Positions 10,792 to 24,250 of a stretch of 64,000 bases of DNA are shown piece after piece. Each line of letters opens with the position of its first letter. The first letter of the stretch is position 1. Under the pieces are notes generated by a model. That model searched no databases and had not been told where the DNA came from. It saw nothing but the letters and a program-made list of their open reading frames with translations. This DNA is from Lithospermum erythrorhizon (Eukaryota > Streptophyta > Magnoliopsida > Boraginales > Boraginaceae): NCBI GenBank assembly GCA_019722365.1, contig JADFUC010000477.1:62001-126000 (forward strand). The letters are read 5' to 3'. A program made the position numbers and the translations under genes.

Positions 10792-13274
10792 CTAGACCAA
10801 ATGCACTTATGCACATGAGAAAATTTGTCAAATTAGAAATCGCTTATAACTTATTTTCCAGAGTAAATGAAAGACTTCAACGATTTACAAGAGACACGTT
10901 ACCAGCCATCCCTTCAGCACCACTCAACTGCAGGAAAATAACAGGTGCAAGCCAACAACAACAACATATAATTTGTTATCAATTTATGAATCACTGACTA
11001 TATAGACATGGAATCAAATAAGTATTGGATAACATTAATCAGATAAGGACCGGAACAAAAAACTAATGAAACATGAAATGTGAATGAAAATTAAAACTTA
11101 AAATGCATTAAATAAAACGAAACGTATCAAAATCGGGGTTTATTTTTATCACCTCGGCCATATCGTAGTCTATGTGTGACCGATTGTTTTCGTCTTCTCC
11201 TTTTTGCCCGGCTTCGACGTTGTGACTTGCTTAATATGATTACTCTTTCCATGTCCAAAATTAAAATCAAACCGGGCAGAGCTAGAGTCACATTTCTTCT
11301 CACCATGATTTGTCTAGGAAGTGTAGGTTTTGTCTATCCCGACACATATCAAATGTTCTCCTAGTTCATATTCAAAATGATTCAAACACTTCCAACAAGG
11401 ACATGGAATGTATTTTTTATCTTCGGAGCAAAGTCAATAAACTCCTTGACACCCTTTTCATATTCTTCTGACAAACGATGGGCAACCATTCACTTTCGAT
11501 CCATAATTACTCACTACAAAATATATATACAACTCAACATATCACATTGATAGTAGAAATTGAAGGCAACGCAACTATGACCAATAAAAGTCTCAACTCA
11601 CAAGCAAATTGGTTTAAAGATATGATGATGATATCTTCATCCTTTCAGACTGTTTCAAGAATTGGTCCAAAACCAATGTCGCAAAATATAAGAAATAAAA
11701 ACATATGGAATCAAATAATAAAATAAAAAAATCACATATAAAAATCTAAATTAAATTACATTATCAACATACAAGTTAATTTACCCTGAAATTGAATTAA
11801 AGAACAAAGTGTAGATGGGTTTGACTGTTTGCCCCCAAAAGTCAACGCAAAAAGGGCTGCTGCTGCGACTTAAGGGTGGGGATGAGCTAGTATATTAGAA
11901 GCGATTTTAAGTGTTTTTTAGATGGCGCTTTTTGAATAGTAGGGAGTATTTTTTTTTAGTGTATGATAGTCGTCAAAAGAAATATATGATGTCTAATATG
12001 ACGCCTAGAATTGTTATTGAAGGGAGCAATTCGTTAATTGCACTGTAGCGTTCGTTCGGTTTTGTAATTCGAACTTGGTACGATTTGTTACCATGATTCG
12101 GAATCCAGGTTGATTCGGTTGTTAATCGCTCTTTTAATTTGATTATTTTATGTATTTTTCAAATTTATATTAAACAAGTCGTGATTAATAAATATATACA
12201 CTAATAAATTAGAGTTGTTATTCCAATTCAAGCAAGATGGGGTGGAAGGAGCCAAGGAGGTGTGGTTCCAATTCATGATGACGATTTGGCATGGTGGGGC
12301 GGAAGGAGGTGGTATTGGAGAGATGGAGTGTAGGGTTTGGTGATTTGGAGTGGTTTAGCGTCATTGTTCCTTTTTTTGTTTTGATTTCGACGACGTTTTT
12401 TTGTTGTCACCGTTTAAGTATTTGTAAATGCTTTTTTGTAATGATGTGTATCAATTAATCTTTGAATTTCTCACTAAGCATTTCATCTTTGAAATTCACA
12501 ATATTTTATGTTAAAATGTGTAGGAATCACTGCAAATTTTATGTATAAACATCAACAAATTTCTTAATAAAGCATAATTAAAGTTTTGTTTTCTAAAAAA
12601 TAAAAATATCAATTAAAATAAATAGGTTTTTGTCCAATTGTTGTGTACAGACAGGCATTATTTTTTTTTTTTTGCAATATGTAACTTTGTGAATATCGAA
12701 CATATTTAACATAATGTAACAAACTTATTCTTGTTGCATGTAATGTCTTGCCAAATGCTATCAAAATGTCAATCAACATAAGTCACCAAAGATTATTGAA
12801 CATATAAAATTTCAAAAAAGTAAAATATATCAAAACTCAATACTGTAACCAGAAAAGTAAAAACTTACTGTCCCATTTCGGACAGGAGGGAGTAATGTCT
12901 AGACTTAAATCAGACATCAATAATATTCACATACTAAATTATACAAGTACAAACTTTGAAGCTGCATCAGCATTTGGTCAAAAGCTTAGCAGCTGGTTTG
13001 AGCTAACATTTCAATTTTACCTCTGGCTGCTATACAACAAAGCTGTGTGATCTACAAAGAGAGCGACCTGAATGTGTATTGTTCTGCATGTGTGACATGA
13101 CTATTGCAGAACTCTGCATAGACTAATCGCCTTTCGAATGTTTACCTCCCGATATGCATCGTTTCATATGCCCAACAGCCCAACCCCAAGAGCTGCTGCT
13201 AGTACTAGGAACAATTGCTGGAGTACTGTTTCCATCTTCAACCCTCCTCTCTCCCACAGCATCAGCTCCCAACC
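10792..13274. other. Intergenic, AT-rich; 3' UTR of the FLX-like gene at its right end
   Basis: No exon could be supported. A Lys/Arg-rich frame on the minus strand near 11150-11290 has stops and no recognised family. A Stowaway-type end ('ggacaggagggagta') lies near 12880-12895 without a clear partner. About 12900-13274 is probably the 3' UTR of the neighbouring minus-strand gene. Poly-T and poly-A runs are scattered through it. Confidence 0.5.
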
Positions 13275-14902
13275 TCAGTACGGTCGGCCATTCTGGTCGA
13301 AGTAGCTCACGCTACCATGCAAACTAGGTCGATGTAAAGGATATTGAGCTACACGAAGGTCGCTGGGAAGGTTGGGAGCTACATGAGGAAAAAGTATGTA
13401 TTAGTGAACAAAATATAGAACACGTCTGAAAGACCATAGGACTCCGAAAGACAAAAAATACTAGTAACTAACCATGAGCTTGCTTCTGAGCATTTAACAC
13501 CTTGTATCTTAATCTTTCTACTTCCTTAGCAAAGAGTACCAGGTCCTTCTCCATTAGCTGCATTTGTTCAACTTTCTCCTTATTTGCGCCTTTCTCAAGC
13601 TCTAAGGTCTTCCTATTATTAGAAAGATCAATGAGGTCACTTAAGATAAATGTTTGTTTCTTGATCTAACGGCAATGAACAAAGAATGCGAAAAGCTAAA
13701 ACTAACAACTTCTATTTTCAAGTGGCACCAGAATATGAATTTTGAGAGGCAAAGTAATCACGTATTTGGCATATGGACATTATGTTTGTCATTTGGCACC
13801 TGAGAAAAAAAAAAAGTTAGCGTCTGATCCAAGAGATTCACGCAACTCAATTCAGATACCAACATGCATCATTTTCTCAGATAAACAGTGTAGACCAGTC
13901 ACAGTTCAACCACTACACCGCTACAATCTGAAATTTTTGGCATAAACACACTGGTCGAAGAAGGTATTCCAATGAATGTTACAACTTCAATATAAGCTCA
14001 GAGATGGAAACATCAATATGAAAATACTCCAATGCTCTTATCACAAGACAAATAATGCCACCTAACAGTTTTTATAATTAACAATGCTATATTTCATAAA
14101 AGGAGAGGCTTGGTGCAAGACGGCAAGTTATAGATATGATTTATGAGTCGTGTAAAAATAATTCTTACATCAAATAGATGTGAAGGTAGCCCAACCCTTC
14201 CAGAGATACAATGCATAAAAACATATTTTATGCAATAGCCACTTGGTTTTTTAAGTTCATTTTTTCCAGCAAAGCCAACCCATCCCAATCTCCAAAAAGA
14301 GGAAGTACTTAAAATCAAGACATGAGTTCGATACAGTATAGTATGCAGACGATAAAGTTGCACAATGGATTCACTCACTGTAATTTTTGAGGTTCTTGTC
14401 TTAAGTTATCAATATCAGCATTCATTTCAGATAGCTTTTTTTCCTTCTCCAATTCTTGAGAAGCATTTCGAATATCATAAGCCAGATCGCAATTAGCAGC
14501 TATCAAACTTCTTGCCTCACTCTCAGCTTCTTGCAAATCCCGTTTGATCCTTTCACCAGCTCTGATATCAGTTTCAATATCTGCAATCCTGTCCAGAAAA
14601 TCCCGAATCTGTAAATCACTTTCCTCTTGGATGCTCAATATATCTTTTTTCCGTTTCTTTATCTCTATGTGAGCATCAACCAAGTCCTGCCTCAAGGTCA
14701 CATTACTTGCTGCCAATTTCTTATTATCTCTAGTGAGTCTGTCTATTTCCGTGGCTTGGCGATCCAGTTTGTTCTCTAGAAGCTCAGTCAAATGATGTCC
14801 TGAAAGGTCATAGTCAGCAGACGATTGACCATGACGCGTCACTGCAGAAGCTTGTACAGGTCGCTCTTCATATGCAGGTGATAAGTATCTTCTCGAAGCC
14901 AT
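13275..14902 (-). CDS. FLX-like coiled-coil protein, 3 exons
   Basis: A coiled-coil protein of the FLX / FLX-LIKE family; Arabidopsis FLX acts with FRIGIDA to support FLC expression, while the roles of other members are less defined. Exons 14379-14902, 13473-13612 and 13275-13378 join in frame to 255 residues. Residues about 35-240 are heptad-rich and almost entirely helical, with the family landmarks DNKKLAASNVTLRQDL (near 60-75), ESEARSLIAANCDL, DIDNLRQEPQKLQ at the first exon junction, and MEKDLVLFAKEVERLR in exon 2. The short exon 3 encodes a Pro/Tyr-rich tail ending DQNGRPY, as in relatives. The start ATG has a good plant context (AAATGGCT) and opens the longest frame. The protein is shorter than the largest relatives but looks complete. 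The subfamily was not assigned. Confidence 0.87.
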
Positions 14903-17689
14903 TTACGAAATTTCCTCCAACTAATTTGTAGGAACAAGAGTGGTGTATGAACAAACTAAGAAATCACTCCATCGCAAATCAATAACATGTCTTCATGGCT
15001 TAACAGAATGGAAACTTGAAGAGCATAAAGAAAAATGTTAGGAGGTAATTAAGTTAACTCCATGTCAGTATATAAGTATATATGTAGCTCAACCTCCTGT
15101 TTCACAATCATCTAAAACTTCCAAAACAACCACATATAGATTAACAATCAGAGAGTCCAACATGAATTGATAAACGATCACATCCATAAATGTAAACTTA
15201 GGATTTAGCAAAACAATTAATTGAACCAGATGGGAAATGTTAGTCTATACATGCTTCCATTTGACCCTTTTCGGTTCTTCAAAGTTCAAACGCTTATAAA
15301 GGAAAACATAGAGAGAGTACAAAATAAATTGTGAGGTTTCCTTCTTGCAGAGCATACAAGATAAGATATTGCATATTATTCCATCATATTTGGTGAATAT
15401 ATTATCAAACTAGCAATTTAACATTATAATGAAGGCCAATATATTTTTTCTTTCATATTCATATTTCTGTTCCAATTAAAAAGTGCACCAACTCCAATCT
15501 CTTTCATGTTCAACATTGTAACTTGAGAAAAGAGACACAACCTGTCTACGCCTCTTAAGAGGCGCCTGCCTAGGCGAGGTAATGGGGTCGTATAGTATGC
15601 AGCCTTACCCTATGAACACAAGGAGGCAATACTACATACTTCACAATGGATAAGAAGCATAGGTAGTGATCATAGTAATGACTTTATAGAGTAATTTATC
15701 ATTCCAAATTCTGAATAAACAATTATCATATATATACTGAATATGCAAATATGCATCAAAGACAAAACGATCAATTATCAAATTTTGATTATACAAACAA
15801 CTATAGCTCTTCGTAGTTAGAACATAATTAACAAAAGTAACCAAAAATCCAAACAATAATTATTTGTTGATTAAATGAATCTTTACTAGGGAAGTGAAAC
15901 AAAAAATGAATAATACTGCAAAGGAAAATTGAGAAACGAATTTCTTAGGATAAGCAAAATATAAAAATACCCACAAATTAAATTGAAACTTACGACATAA
16001 ATTATATACCTAAATTTTAAGATTTTGCGTATTTGCGTGGAGTGTTAGATTTCTTGAAAGTGGTCGTACTTAGATTACAATAAAAGGTCAACAAAAAGGC
16101 CCAAATAAGACCAAATACCATAGTTGTTTCTTAAATAATTTGCCCGTTTGATTTTCCTTGTCTGTGCTTGGCCCGGCTCGAGTTTAAGACCCAAAGAATA
16201 TCATAAACTTATAGGGCTGTAAGCGGACCGGAATCCCATTTCCCACTATTCGTTTAGTATTCGATCCAAAACATCCAACTCGATTACCTATATGATTACG
16301 AGTAATTATTGAATCGGACTCAAGTAATGCATATTGTTCGATACTCGGAATAATTGGGTAATTATCCGACTCGATTAAGTATTTGCATTTGATACGCGTT
16401 AAAACTCAACTCATTTGTAGCGTTTTACATATTTTGTGTACAAATTAACCGGGTAAACCATTACCAGCTCGGACTAGGCTAAAAAATCTGAGGGTAAACC
16501 ATTACCATCTCGGAGTCGGATAAAAAATCTGACTCGATATTCAATCGGCTGATATCAGAGTCGGACTCGAGTAAACAAATTACTAGATATCGAAACAATC
16601 GAGCAATTGTCCGACTCATTAAAGTGTCTATGCGGTCAGGTCGAACATGATTCAATAACAACATTATACATTTAGAGTTGTGCATTAACTAAATTGCATC
16701 AAGTTGTTTGATAATTTAGATCTTGATTAGTCGAATTTGAAGTTCAAATTTATACAAAATATATACTCCGCTCCCAAACTAAACAAATCATATTACGGAT
16801 ATCATCTAAAAGACTAAAAGTCTTATTGACGTATGATATATTCAATTTAGAACCCAAATTTAAGCTTCACCTAATCATACTCCATGTTTGCTACTTAGAT
16901 GGTTAGATTTATCATATAGGACCTTCCCCCTTGCTAGTTTTAAATGATGGGATATAGGGTTTCCTTGCAAGCCAACTAATATACTTATGTTTAAAGTTTA
17001 GACACATGTTCACATTAACTTGGTCCATAAGATCATTTATTTTATTGTCAATCATATAGCGAACACGCATGTTCTCCTTCATTTGTTGAAGTGGTAGAAT
17101 AAACAAAGAAATATTTAATTGCCTTGGAACGTTCCAGGATATCCAAATGGAGGCACCTAACTTTTTTGTTGTTTCATTCACTAATTTACCTACTTTGGCT
17201 ACTTGTGAATGAACATCCAACTATGCGATGGTCCGATCTATAATATAATATCATAATGTATTGATGTCTAACTAACATCCCTAAACTGTTATACACACAC
17301 CAAAACAATACTTGTTTTGGAGTGAAATAAACTATTTTTCTTTCACATTTGTATGTGTAGTATTACAGAAACTATCTGCCAGGGAATAAACTGTCATTCG
17401 ATCTTAAAAAAACTTTCTTATTTGGATGTGTATATTAGATCCCATATGAGTCTTTTTGTGGTGGCTTGGTTGTTCTATATTTAGATTATAGAAATTAATT
17501 TATGAAAATGAAAAATTTATTTACATTTATAAAAAGTATGACTAGGTCAGTTACCCTTCTTACTTATTAGATATCGTAAATTTAAATTAAAAAAATACTC
17601 CAGTTCAATATCATCTACTTTTAATATGTAATTGTAGACATCGAAAATTTATAAAAAAATAATAATTAAATTGATTAACATGGTGTCGA
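14903..17689. other. Upstream region of the FLX-like gene and intergenic DNA
   Basis: The first few hundred bases left of 15.5 kb should hold the FLX-like promoter and 5' UTR; no unambiguous TATA box or leader exon was picked. The rest is AT-rich and without supported exons. About 16200-16620 is rich in 'gactcg' and 'ccgactc' words in both orientations, a degenerate repeat of unknown class. Confidence 0.5.
15540..15640 (-). repeat. Possible SINE fragment
   Basis: The minus strand reads 'catagggtaaggctgcatactatacgacccc', close in style to the conserved body of Au-type plant SINEs (a 'gtaaggctgcgtac' core). No clear A/B boxes or poly-A tail were seen, so it is at most a fragment. Confidence 0.4.
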
Positions 17690-18310
17690 ATTAATTAAAA
17701 AAGTCGAAACGCTAAAGATGCCCTTGTGGCTAATTAAGGTTCACGATCAAACTAAATTCAAATCGAATACCGATCGAGCAAGGGTTCCCGAATTAAGCCC
17801 ACTTGGAGATTGTCGAAGTCAAAAAATAAGAGGGTTTTACATTAATTAACACAAATTGAGCTGAAATAGGGTTAAGAAACGTGCTCGCGTTAAATGTCAA
17901 TTAAAATTAGGCTCAAAAAACCCCCGATTTTATTGATTAAATTGGCTATAAGAACGTCCAGGAAATACGGTAAAAATGAAATCTAGAAACCACGAGATTG
18001 AAATGAAGACTCAAAGTTCGTGGTTCAAATCGAGGATCAGGTCGAGGTCAAAATGAAAAATCAAATTCGAATTCTTGGTGATTATAGGCCTATAATGATT
18101 TCTTGGAGAATTACTTCCTAAATCTCGGCCGGTCAGAATCTTCTTTAAATAAGCGGTTAAGATCATAATCTACGAAAATAAACAAACCGATGACAGCATT
18201 TGAAGCCCGAAACCTATATAAATCCCCCACTGTTAGGAAGTGGGCACCATTAAATCCCATGCGACAATTGGCGTCAAAAACACACGAGAAAATCTGAGAG
18301 AAAACCTGAG
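17690..18310 (+). mobile_element. LTR-like sequence with core promoter
   Basis: A 600-bp block with retrotransposon LTR character: a TATATAAA box at 18215-18222 followed by 'cccccactgttaggaagtgggcacc', a GC-richer content than its surroundings and no coding frames. The partner LTR was not found. Family unknown. Confidence 0.35.
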
Positions 18311-19549
18311 ATTTTAGTTAAATCTTTTAAACCACCGGCCAAAATACCCACGTGGTAGGCGGAAAACACAAAGTGGCCAGCAGGCACAGGGAAATCAGAG
18401 TGTGCACAGCGCCCAATAGTGCTTGAAGTTGAAAGTAAAATTTGATGAGAATCGATGAGCGTTTCACCGAAACGCTTGAATATTCGAGGGAATAAGCTAA
18501 ATAGCCCGTATTATTCATAAATCTTGTAAACCACTTGAAAATCTCGAAGTTTACGATTCATGAATATATAATCTGTGGCGTTTAGACCACATATTTGGAT
18601 TACAGGCGGAAATTCGTTGTTAGGCCCACGTCTAGTTGATCGTGTCATCCAAAGCAAGGTTGGAAAGCTCCACGCTTTATATCTAGATGCGTCGCTCTGC
18701 AATGACTGTTTAAGGCCGGTGAGCCAAAAATGCTTATTTACTTCAAAGCTTAAATCAAAAAAAGTCCAAAGTGAGGCCGTCTGCAACAAGTCCCATTCTA
18801 CTGACACGTTATAGTAAAAACAAAAAGCGGCTCTTGCTTAATCTTTGCTGTCATCGGCTCCATATAGCTTAAACTTCGGGTCTATCTCGAAATCAAGTAT
18901 CATATCGAAGACACTAAGTCAACTCCAAATACAAGTGGTCTGCCGAGCTATAAGAGTCCCATTTGTGATGTAGCACGGCCATACAGAGATTAAATGCGCG
19001 CGAGGTTAGAATGGATACGAATCTGGACACACGAGTCACCAATGATGGATGACTCAATTTTAAGAAGAAACTTGTTTGATACAACTTCAACTGATATCAT
19101 ATCTGTTAAAAACAACAACTTTTTAAGAAAAAGGATCGCGTCGTGGTATTCGACACGTAATAACAACGATGCGAGCGTAATCCAGTACCCGATACGTGAC
19201 AAGTATTTCAAAATAACAACTATACGGACAACAGCGCGAAATCAACAAAATGAAGAAACTGTGAGGATCAAGCGCCGCCCGCGGCTTCGCCTAAGTCTAC
19301 GGCCTGAAACACCCGGCGGCGGCGGAAAACGTATGTCCCGGCCTGCTTGACCATTGCCGCCCGGGTAAATAAGATTGTAAGTTGCGGCTTAGTGAATATA
19401 TATCTCAAGAATGAAATCAACTTCCATTCACGTGTTAACCAATGAATTAATATTACACACGGCCTTAAAGGTGGTATATGATTTTATTCAACTTAGGTCT
19501 TAATATAAAGTAAGCTAGTAATTTCATTATTATTTTAAATACGGTCATA
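18311..19549. other. Unassigned, probably retroelement-derived
   Basis: Mixed composition with GC-rich patches (19270-19370) and short accidental frames on both strands, none of which resembles a known protein. It lies between two LTR-like blocks and is probably decayed internal sequence of a retrotransposon; this is inference. Confidence 0.3.
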
Positions 19550-21175
19550 AATTGTTACTAAGCGGGGATTATCCAAAACAATGGCAATGTGATAACATCG
19601 TCGATATCAAGGAAAAGCGTAGCAGCATCTACCATGATCGACCGCTGCACTACATCCCCAGACGGTAACAACATGACCTCGGCGGTGGCGGCTGGGCGAC
19701 ACTGACCAACTCACGACATTTGTATCGCTCATGCATTTCCTTAGCGGTATCGCTACGACAACTCAACGGCGATTATCCTTTCAGCGGCTTCAGTATAAGT
19801 CCGGTTTACCGTTAATGCGCGTATAATCGGCCTCGACTGCGAGGGAGAAACTTATGCCCGTCGACATAAGCTATCACCCGAATCGTAACAAGGTACCGGC
19901 TTAATCGCGAATCGTTACTAGGTACGAACTGACTCACCCAAATCGTACTAGGAATGAAGCGAGATCTTAGGACAAATCAGCTCGGCCGACCCTTGACTCG
20001 AATACAGCTCTTTGCCCAACACGACTCGCGACTCCTCGAAACACACATGCGACTCATAAGACCACAAACACAAGCACAACGACTGACCCATGACGCATAA
20101 TCAACATATAATTGGCAAAATCATATATATACGTACATATCCGTAATCAAATAGTTAATCGACACCGTGAGATAGATCTTCGCCTCCGGTTAGCTAAATG
20201 AAAACTCCATGAGAAGCCTGACGGCGGGCCCTTCCTCGTCAGCGCCTAAACATTCAAAGTATAATCATTACTAATGACCTGACTAATAATATAACATTCT
20301 ATATACATATAAAATCTCATATCGATCGCCGAATAACCAACAAAAGTCCCCTTCTCGCCTTAATTCAGCTTAAGTTATGACACTCCTATTAACAATCAAG
20401 TTCGATAGCTAGTTCGAAGGCTCACAACATTCCGATATTCGCTCATCATCACATTCTAATCATCTTTAATCTCAATCGATTCCAACTATTCAACTTACAA
20501 AACTGAAATATCAAGAACATTCTCTAATCACTACAAAATCGCGATTTACACCACCAAGCTTAATCCTAAATAAAGTCAAGTACAACACATCATTTAAAAG
20601 CCATTTAGAAAAAATTAAACAAAAGTCAACTATAATCCTCGACGAATTTCAACCCATGTCGATAATTATCGGCTCTTATACGATAATCTAAGCTTAAATG
20701 GCAATTACATAACATAATAAACGCCAAGCTCAAAGTCGACTCAAATTCCCAAAAAGTCAACATCTCGAGCTCAAGGAATACTCCAAAGATTGAACTTGCT
20801 TCTCAAAAGCGTAGTGAATGACTCGGGAATCTCTCGAGAAAATTTAGGAATAGCTCGCAAATTGAGGAAGAAAATGGAAGAAAATTTTTTTAAGGGAATT
20901 TCGGCCATTAAGATGGAGGAGGAAGAAGAAGATGATTTGGATGATGATGACTAGGCTTAGGATAAGTATAAAAGTCTCGTGGGGTCCTTCAAAAAATATC
21001 TCGAAACTTGTTTCTAGTTGGTTACGTTTAGTTTAAATCTCGGTTTATGGCAGCATCTAACACAAATTAAATTTAGCACGAGAATAATATTCTGATAATC
21101 TTATTCTGAAGCGGGTTATGCGGTAAGAAGATTGTAGTTTATCCATTCACAATAGTCAGAAACTACAAAAATAAG
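19550..21175 (-). mobile_element. Solo or decayed gypsy-type LTR
   Basis: On the minus strand this block resembles the long LTR at 37425-39895 in layout: a start near 'ataacccgc', then a TATA-like 'ttttatacttatcc', then 'ggccgaaattccc' followed by a purine/pyrimidine-biased leader and 'aaaagtcaac' words. The match is patchy and was judged by eye. No internal coding domains are attached. Confidence 0.4.
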
Positions 21176-21439
21176 TCTGCTCTTGGGTAATAAATCAAAG
21201 TCCCACCAATGATATAGTCATGTGCCAAATGCTTGTGGTAATTAAGTGAGTCTGCAAGTAGATCGGATCGAGTCCCAAAGATCGGATCAGTCTAGGCAGT
21301 CCAGTCGTGGTAGATAGGTAGGAATGGGTTGCTAAGGCTCTTTGGCTCGGACCCAGTATCAGTCGGAATAGGTCTCGGAATCGAAGTCGAGGGGCTCCGA
21401 GGTCAGTGAGGCTGGGGCCAATGTCAGGGTTTGTCAGGC

Positions 21440-21625
21440 ACATCCCGTCAAAATCAAATTAAGTCGAGTTCGAATCAAGCTCGAAGCTCGAATCAAGTTA
21501 GTCAGTACGAATCGAGTTCAGTCAGTACATTTCAGTATTTCGAATCAGTGAGCTGTCTAAACTCCTATTAAGGCGCATCAAATCGAATCAAATCGAATCG
21601 AGTGAAGTCAGTGAATCGAGTCGGT
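21440..21625. repeat. Low-complexity 'gaatcgagt/cagtcag' repeat
   Basis: Repeated short words (tcgaatcaag, gaatcgagt, cagtcagta, aatcgaatc) in irregular order over about 185 bp. It looks like a decayed simple repeat, possibly within an old LTR. Confidence 0.55.
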
Positions 21626-22134
21626 CAGAGCAACATGGAGCATCTCACAAATCATCGCTTAACTTGAGAGCATAGTTTGGGCAGAATTGATCGCACTAGA
21701 TTTGATAAAACACATGCGATTGAAAATTTTTCCCTCTGAGTGAATTTTATTTTATACTCCTATCATAAATAATAAAAATTCTTCTTTATATTACATGTGT
21801 ATACGAATTTTAATTGTAAAATATATTTATAGTAATACATAATAGTAAGTTAGATAATAAAAAAAAATCTCATAGTACACCTGATAGATGAATTAATGTT
21901 TTTAAAGATTTACATTTATTTGGGATTGACGGGTATTGTTTTAACTAAATGGTATTGTCTCGTGGGATTAATCATATTACGGAGCAGTTGTTTTTAACAG
22001 AATTACATCTTCAATCAAGTATCACTTTGATATTTATGACACACTATAAATTAAATTTGACTAGACACACTATAAATTAAATCATAATACAATAAAAACT
22101 CTATATATGATATATCATGATTGAGAGTAATACG

Positions 22135-22195
22135 TTAACGAGTTTAGCTCGATAGTCATCCTCCATGAAGCTCGAATCCTTGGGCGGAATTTAAA
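22135..22195 (+). repeat. Possible tRNA-derived SINE head
   Basis: 'gtttagctcgatagtc' resembles a pol III A box and 'agctcgaatcc' a B box about 30 bp downstream, the spacing seen in tRNA-derived SINEs. No tail was recognised and no tRNA fold was established. Confidence 0.25.
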
Positions 22196-22251
22196 CAAAA
22201 ATACGAATTGAATACCAATCGGACTGTACGCGGTTCATTGAAGACTCCCAC

Positions 22252-22470
22252 TATTTATATCAATTCCCTCTCTCCGATCTAACTAATTTGATGAATTTTT
22301 TCTAAAGATTTACATCAAACTAGTGCTAGTTGATAGTGTTATTTATATCAATTCCCTCTCTCCTTCTCTGGTGCAGACTCCTATTCACTTATCTAATTCA
22401 TTGACCAATCCCTCAAACCCAAGCATATTCCCTCAAATACATCACACTCATCATTTGATCATATTATATA
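22252..22470 (+). promoter_or_regulatory. GAE promoter region with a repeated 24-bp element
   Basis: An exact 24-bp sequence, 'tatttatatcaattccctct' plus 'ctcc', occurs at 22252-22275 and again at 22340-22363, 88 bp apart. A TATA-like 'tattatatag' lies at 22462-22471, about 65 bp before the start codon at 22534. The CT-rich end of each repeat resembles plant initiator or Y-patch elements. Function is inferred. Confidence 0.5.
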
Positions 22471-22533
22471 GCTTTTCATTTCATATTCCAACTTCCTAAC
22501 TAATATTGTAACTCATTGCTCCATTTCTTGAAG

Positions 22534-24250
22534 ATGCCATCATTAGAAGATGAACTATTTCCATCAACTCCAGGCAAGTTCAAGGATCGTTCAAACAGGA
22601 AATTCCATAGATGTTTGGCATCAACAAGCACTATGTTCTTGTGGGCACTTTTCTTGATTGCTTTAACGGCCTTATACATTAGTTTTCAATCGTTCCTAGG
22701 CGGCGGCGACACCGATAAATGGGGTGGTATTCAATGGGAGAGACAAGTAGTAGCCTCCGCTAAGGTCCACCGTCACGGTGGCTTCTCCGTTCTGGTCACC
22801 GGCGCCGCCGGCTTTGTGGGGACACATGTCTCCATTGCTTTGAAGAAAAGAGGGGATGGGGTTGTTGGACTTGATAACTTCAACCATTACTATAACCCAT
22901 CTTTGAAGAGAGATAGACAGAAGCTTTTGAGTCAACAAGACATATTCATAGTTGAAGGTGATGTTCGAAAACAATTAAGCATTTATTTTTTAAATTAGTT
23001 GTCTCTATTATTATCATGATAGTGATATTGTTTTTTCTTTATAATTTAATTTAGAAAATGAAAACAATATTAGTGTCTTATATATTTATATTAATAATAC
23101 AATATATCAAAGATTGTCTTTCAAAATGTAAGATATGATATAATGTAACAAATATTGTTACTAAAAGTGTACCATCATAAGATCCAAATACTATGGTCAA
23201 ATGTACACATAAACTATAAATTTAGTTCGTATTACAAATTAGAGTGATTCAAATATCAGTTTTATCTTGCTCCTAAGCATTTATGGGATCGATCAATTTT
23301 TGTAACACATAAGTCCTACTTAATTTGTTAAGTAGTCATTATTCTAATTACATAATTTTGTTGATAAATTTAATTATTTTTGTGTTGTTTTCCCAACAGG
23401 TGATCTCAACAATGGTCGTTTATTGTCGAAGCTATTTGGTGTGGTGGAATTTACGCATGTGATGCATTTAGCAGCTCAAGCTGGAGTTAGATATGCTTTA
23501 GAGAACCCTCGTTCATATATTCATAGTAACATTGCAGGACTTGTTACACTTCTTGAAGCTTGCAAAAATGCTGACCCCCAACCCGTTTTCGTTTGGGCTA
23601 GCTCGAGTTCGGTTTACGGCTTGAACGAAAAAGTACCGTTTTCTGAGTCGGATCGAACGGATCAACCCGCTTCGTTATATGCAGCTACCAAGAAAGCAGG
23701 GGAAGAGATTGCCCACACTTATAATCATATCCACGGCTTGTCGATTACCGGGTTGAGATTCTTTACCGTTTACGGCCCGTGGGGACGGCCCGACATGGCG
23801 TACTTTTCGTTTACCAAGAACATTTTAAAAGATAAGGCGATCACGGTTTATCGGGGCAAGAACCGGGTTGACTTGGCCCGGGATTTTACCTACATTGATG
23901 ATATTGTGAAGGGGTGTGTAGCTAGTTTGGACACCGCGGGTAAGAGTACAGGGTCGGGTGGGAAGAAGCGGGGTCCGGCTCCTTATCGGATCTATAATTT
24001 GGGGAATACGTCGCCGGTGACGGTGCCAATGATGGTTGGGATATTGGAGAGGCATTTGAAGGTGAAAGCTAAGAAGAATGTTGTTGAAATGCCTGGAAAT
24101 GGTGATGTACCTTATACACATGCTAATATTACTTTGGCCCGAAGAGAACTCGGGTATAAACCCTCTACCGATTTGCAAACCGGCTTGAAAAAATTTGTTA
24201 GGTGGTACTTATCATATTATGGCCACACTCGAGGAAAGGCTTCATATTAA
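22534..24250 (+). CDS. GAE1: UDP-glucuronate 4-epimerase (GAE1-like), 2 exons
   Basis: Converts UDP-glucuronate to UDP-galacturonate, the donor for pectin synthesis; the family is a type II Golgi membrane protein. Exon 1 is 22534-22957 and exon 2 is 23400-24250, joining in frame to 424 residues, the usual length. Residues 1-30 are cytosolic (MPSLEDELFPSTPGKFK, a GAE1-type start), 33-55 form one membrane anchor, and the rest is an extended short-chain dehydrogenase: GAAGFVG nucleotide loop at 90-96, DNFN at 114-117, HLAAQAGVRYA at 164-174, ASSSSVYG at 208-215, and the catalytic YAATK with Tyr235 and Lys239. RFFTVYGPWGRPDMA and RDFTYIDDIV follow as expected. I chose ATG 22534 because the protein start matches the family and the upstream in-frame codons lack another ATG. 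The gene is alone, with no related neighbour. It looks fully intact. Confidence 0.96.

Noticed and set aside
11150..11290. Lys/Arg-rich minus-strand frame, possible zinc-knuckle transposase piece
   Set aside because: The cysteine/histidine spacing fits no known motif and stops interrupt the only suggestive frame.
18511..18807. Overlapping open frames on both strands (98 and 79 codons)
   Set aside because: Neither has family similarity; located between LTR-like blocks and explained by low stop density in GC-richer DNA.
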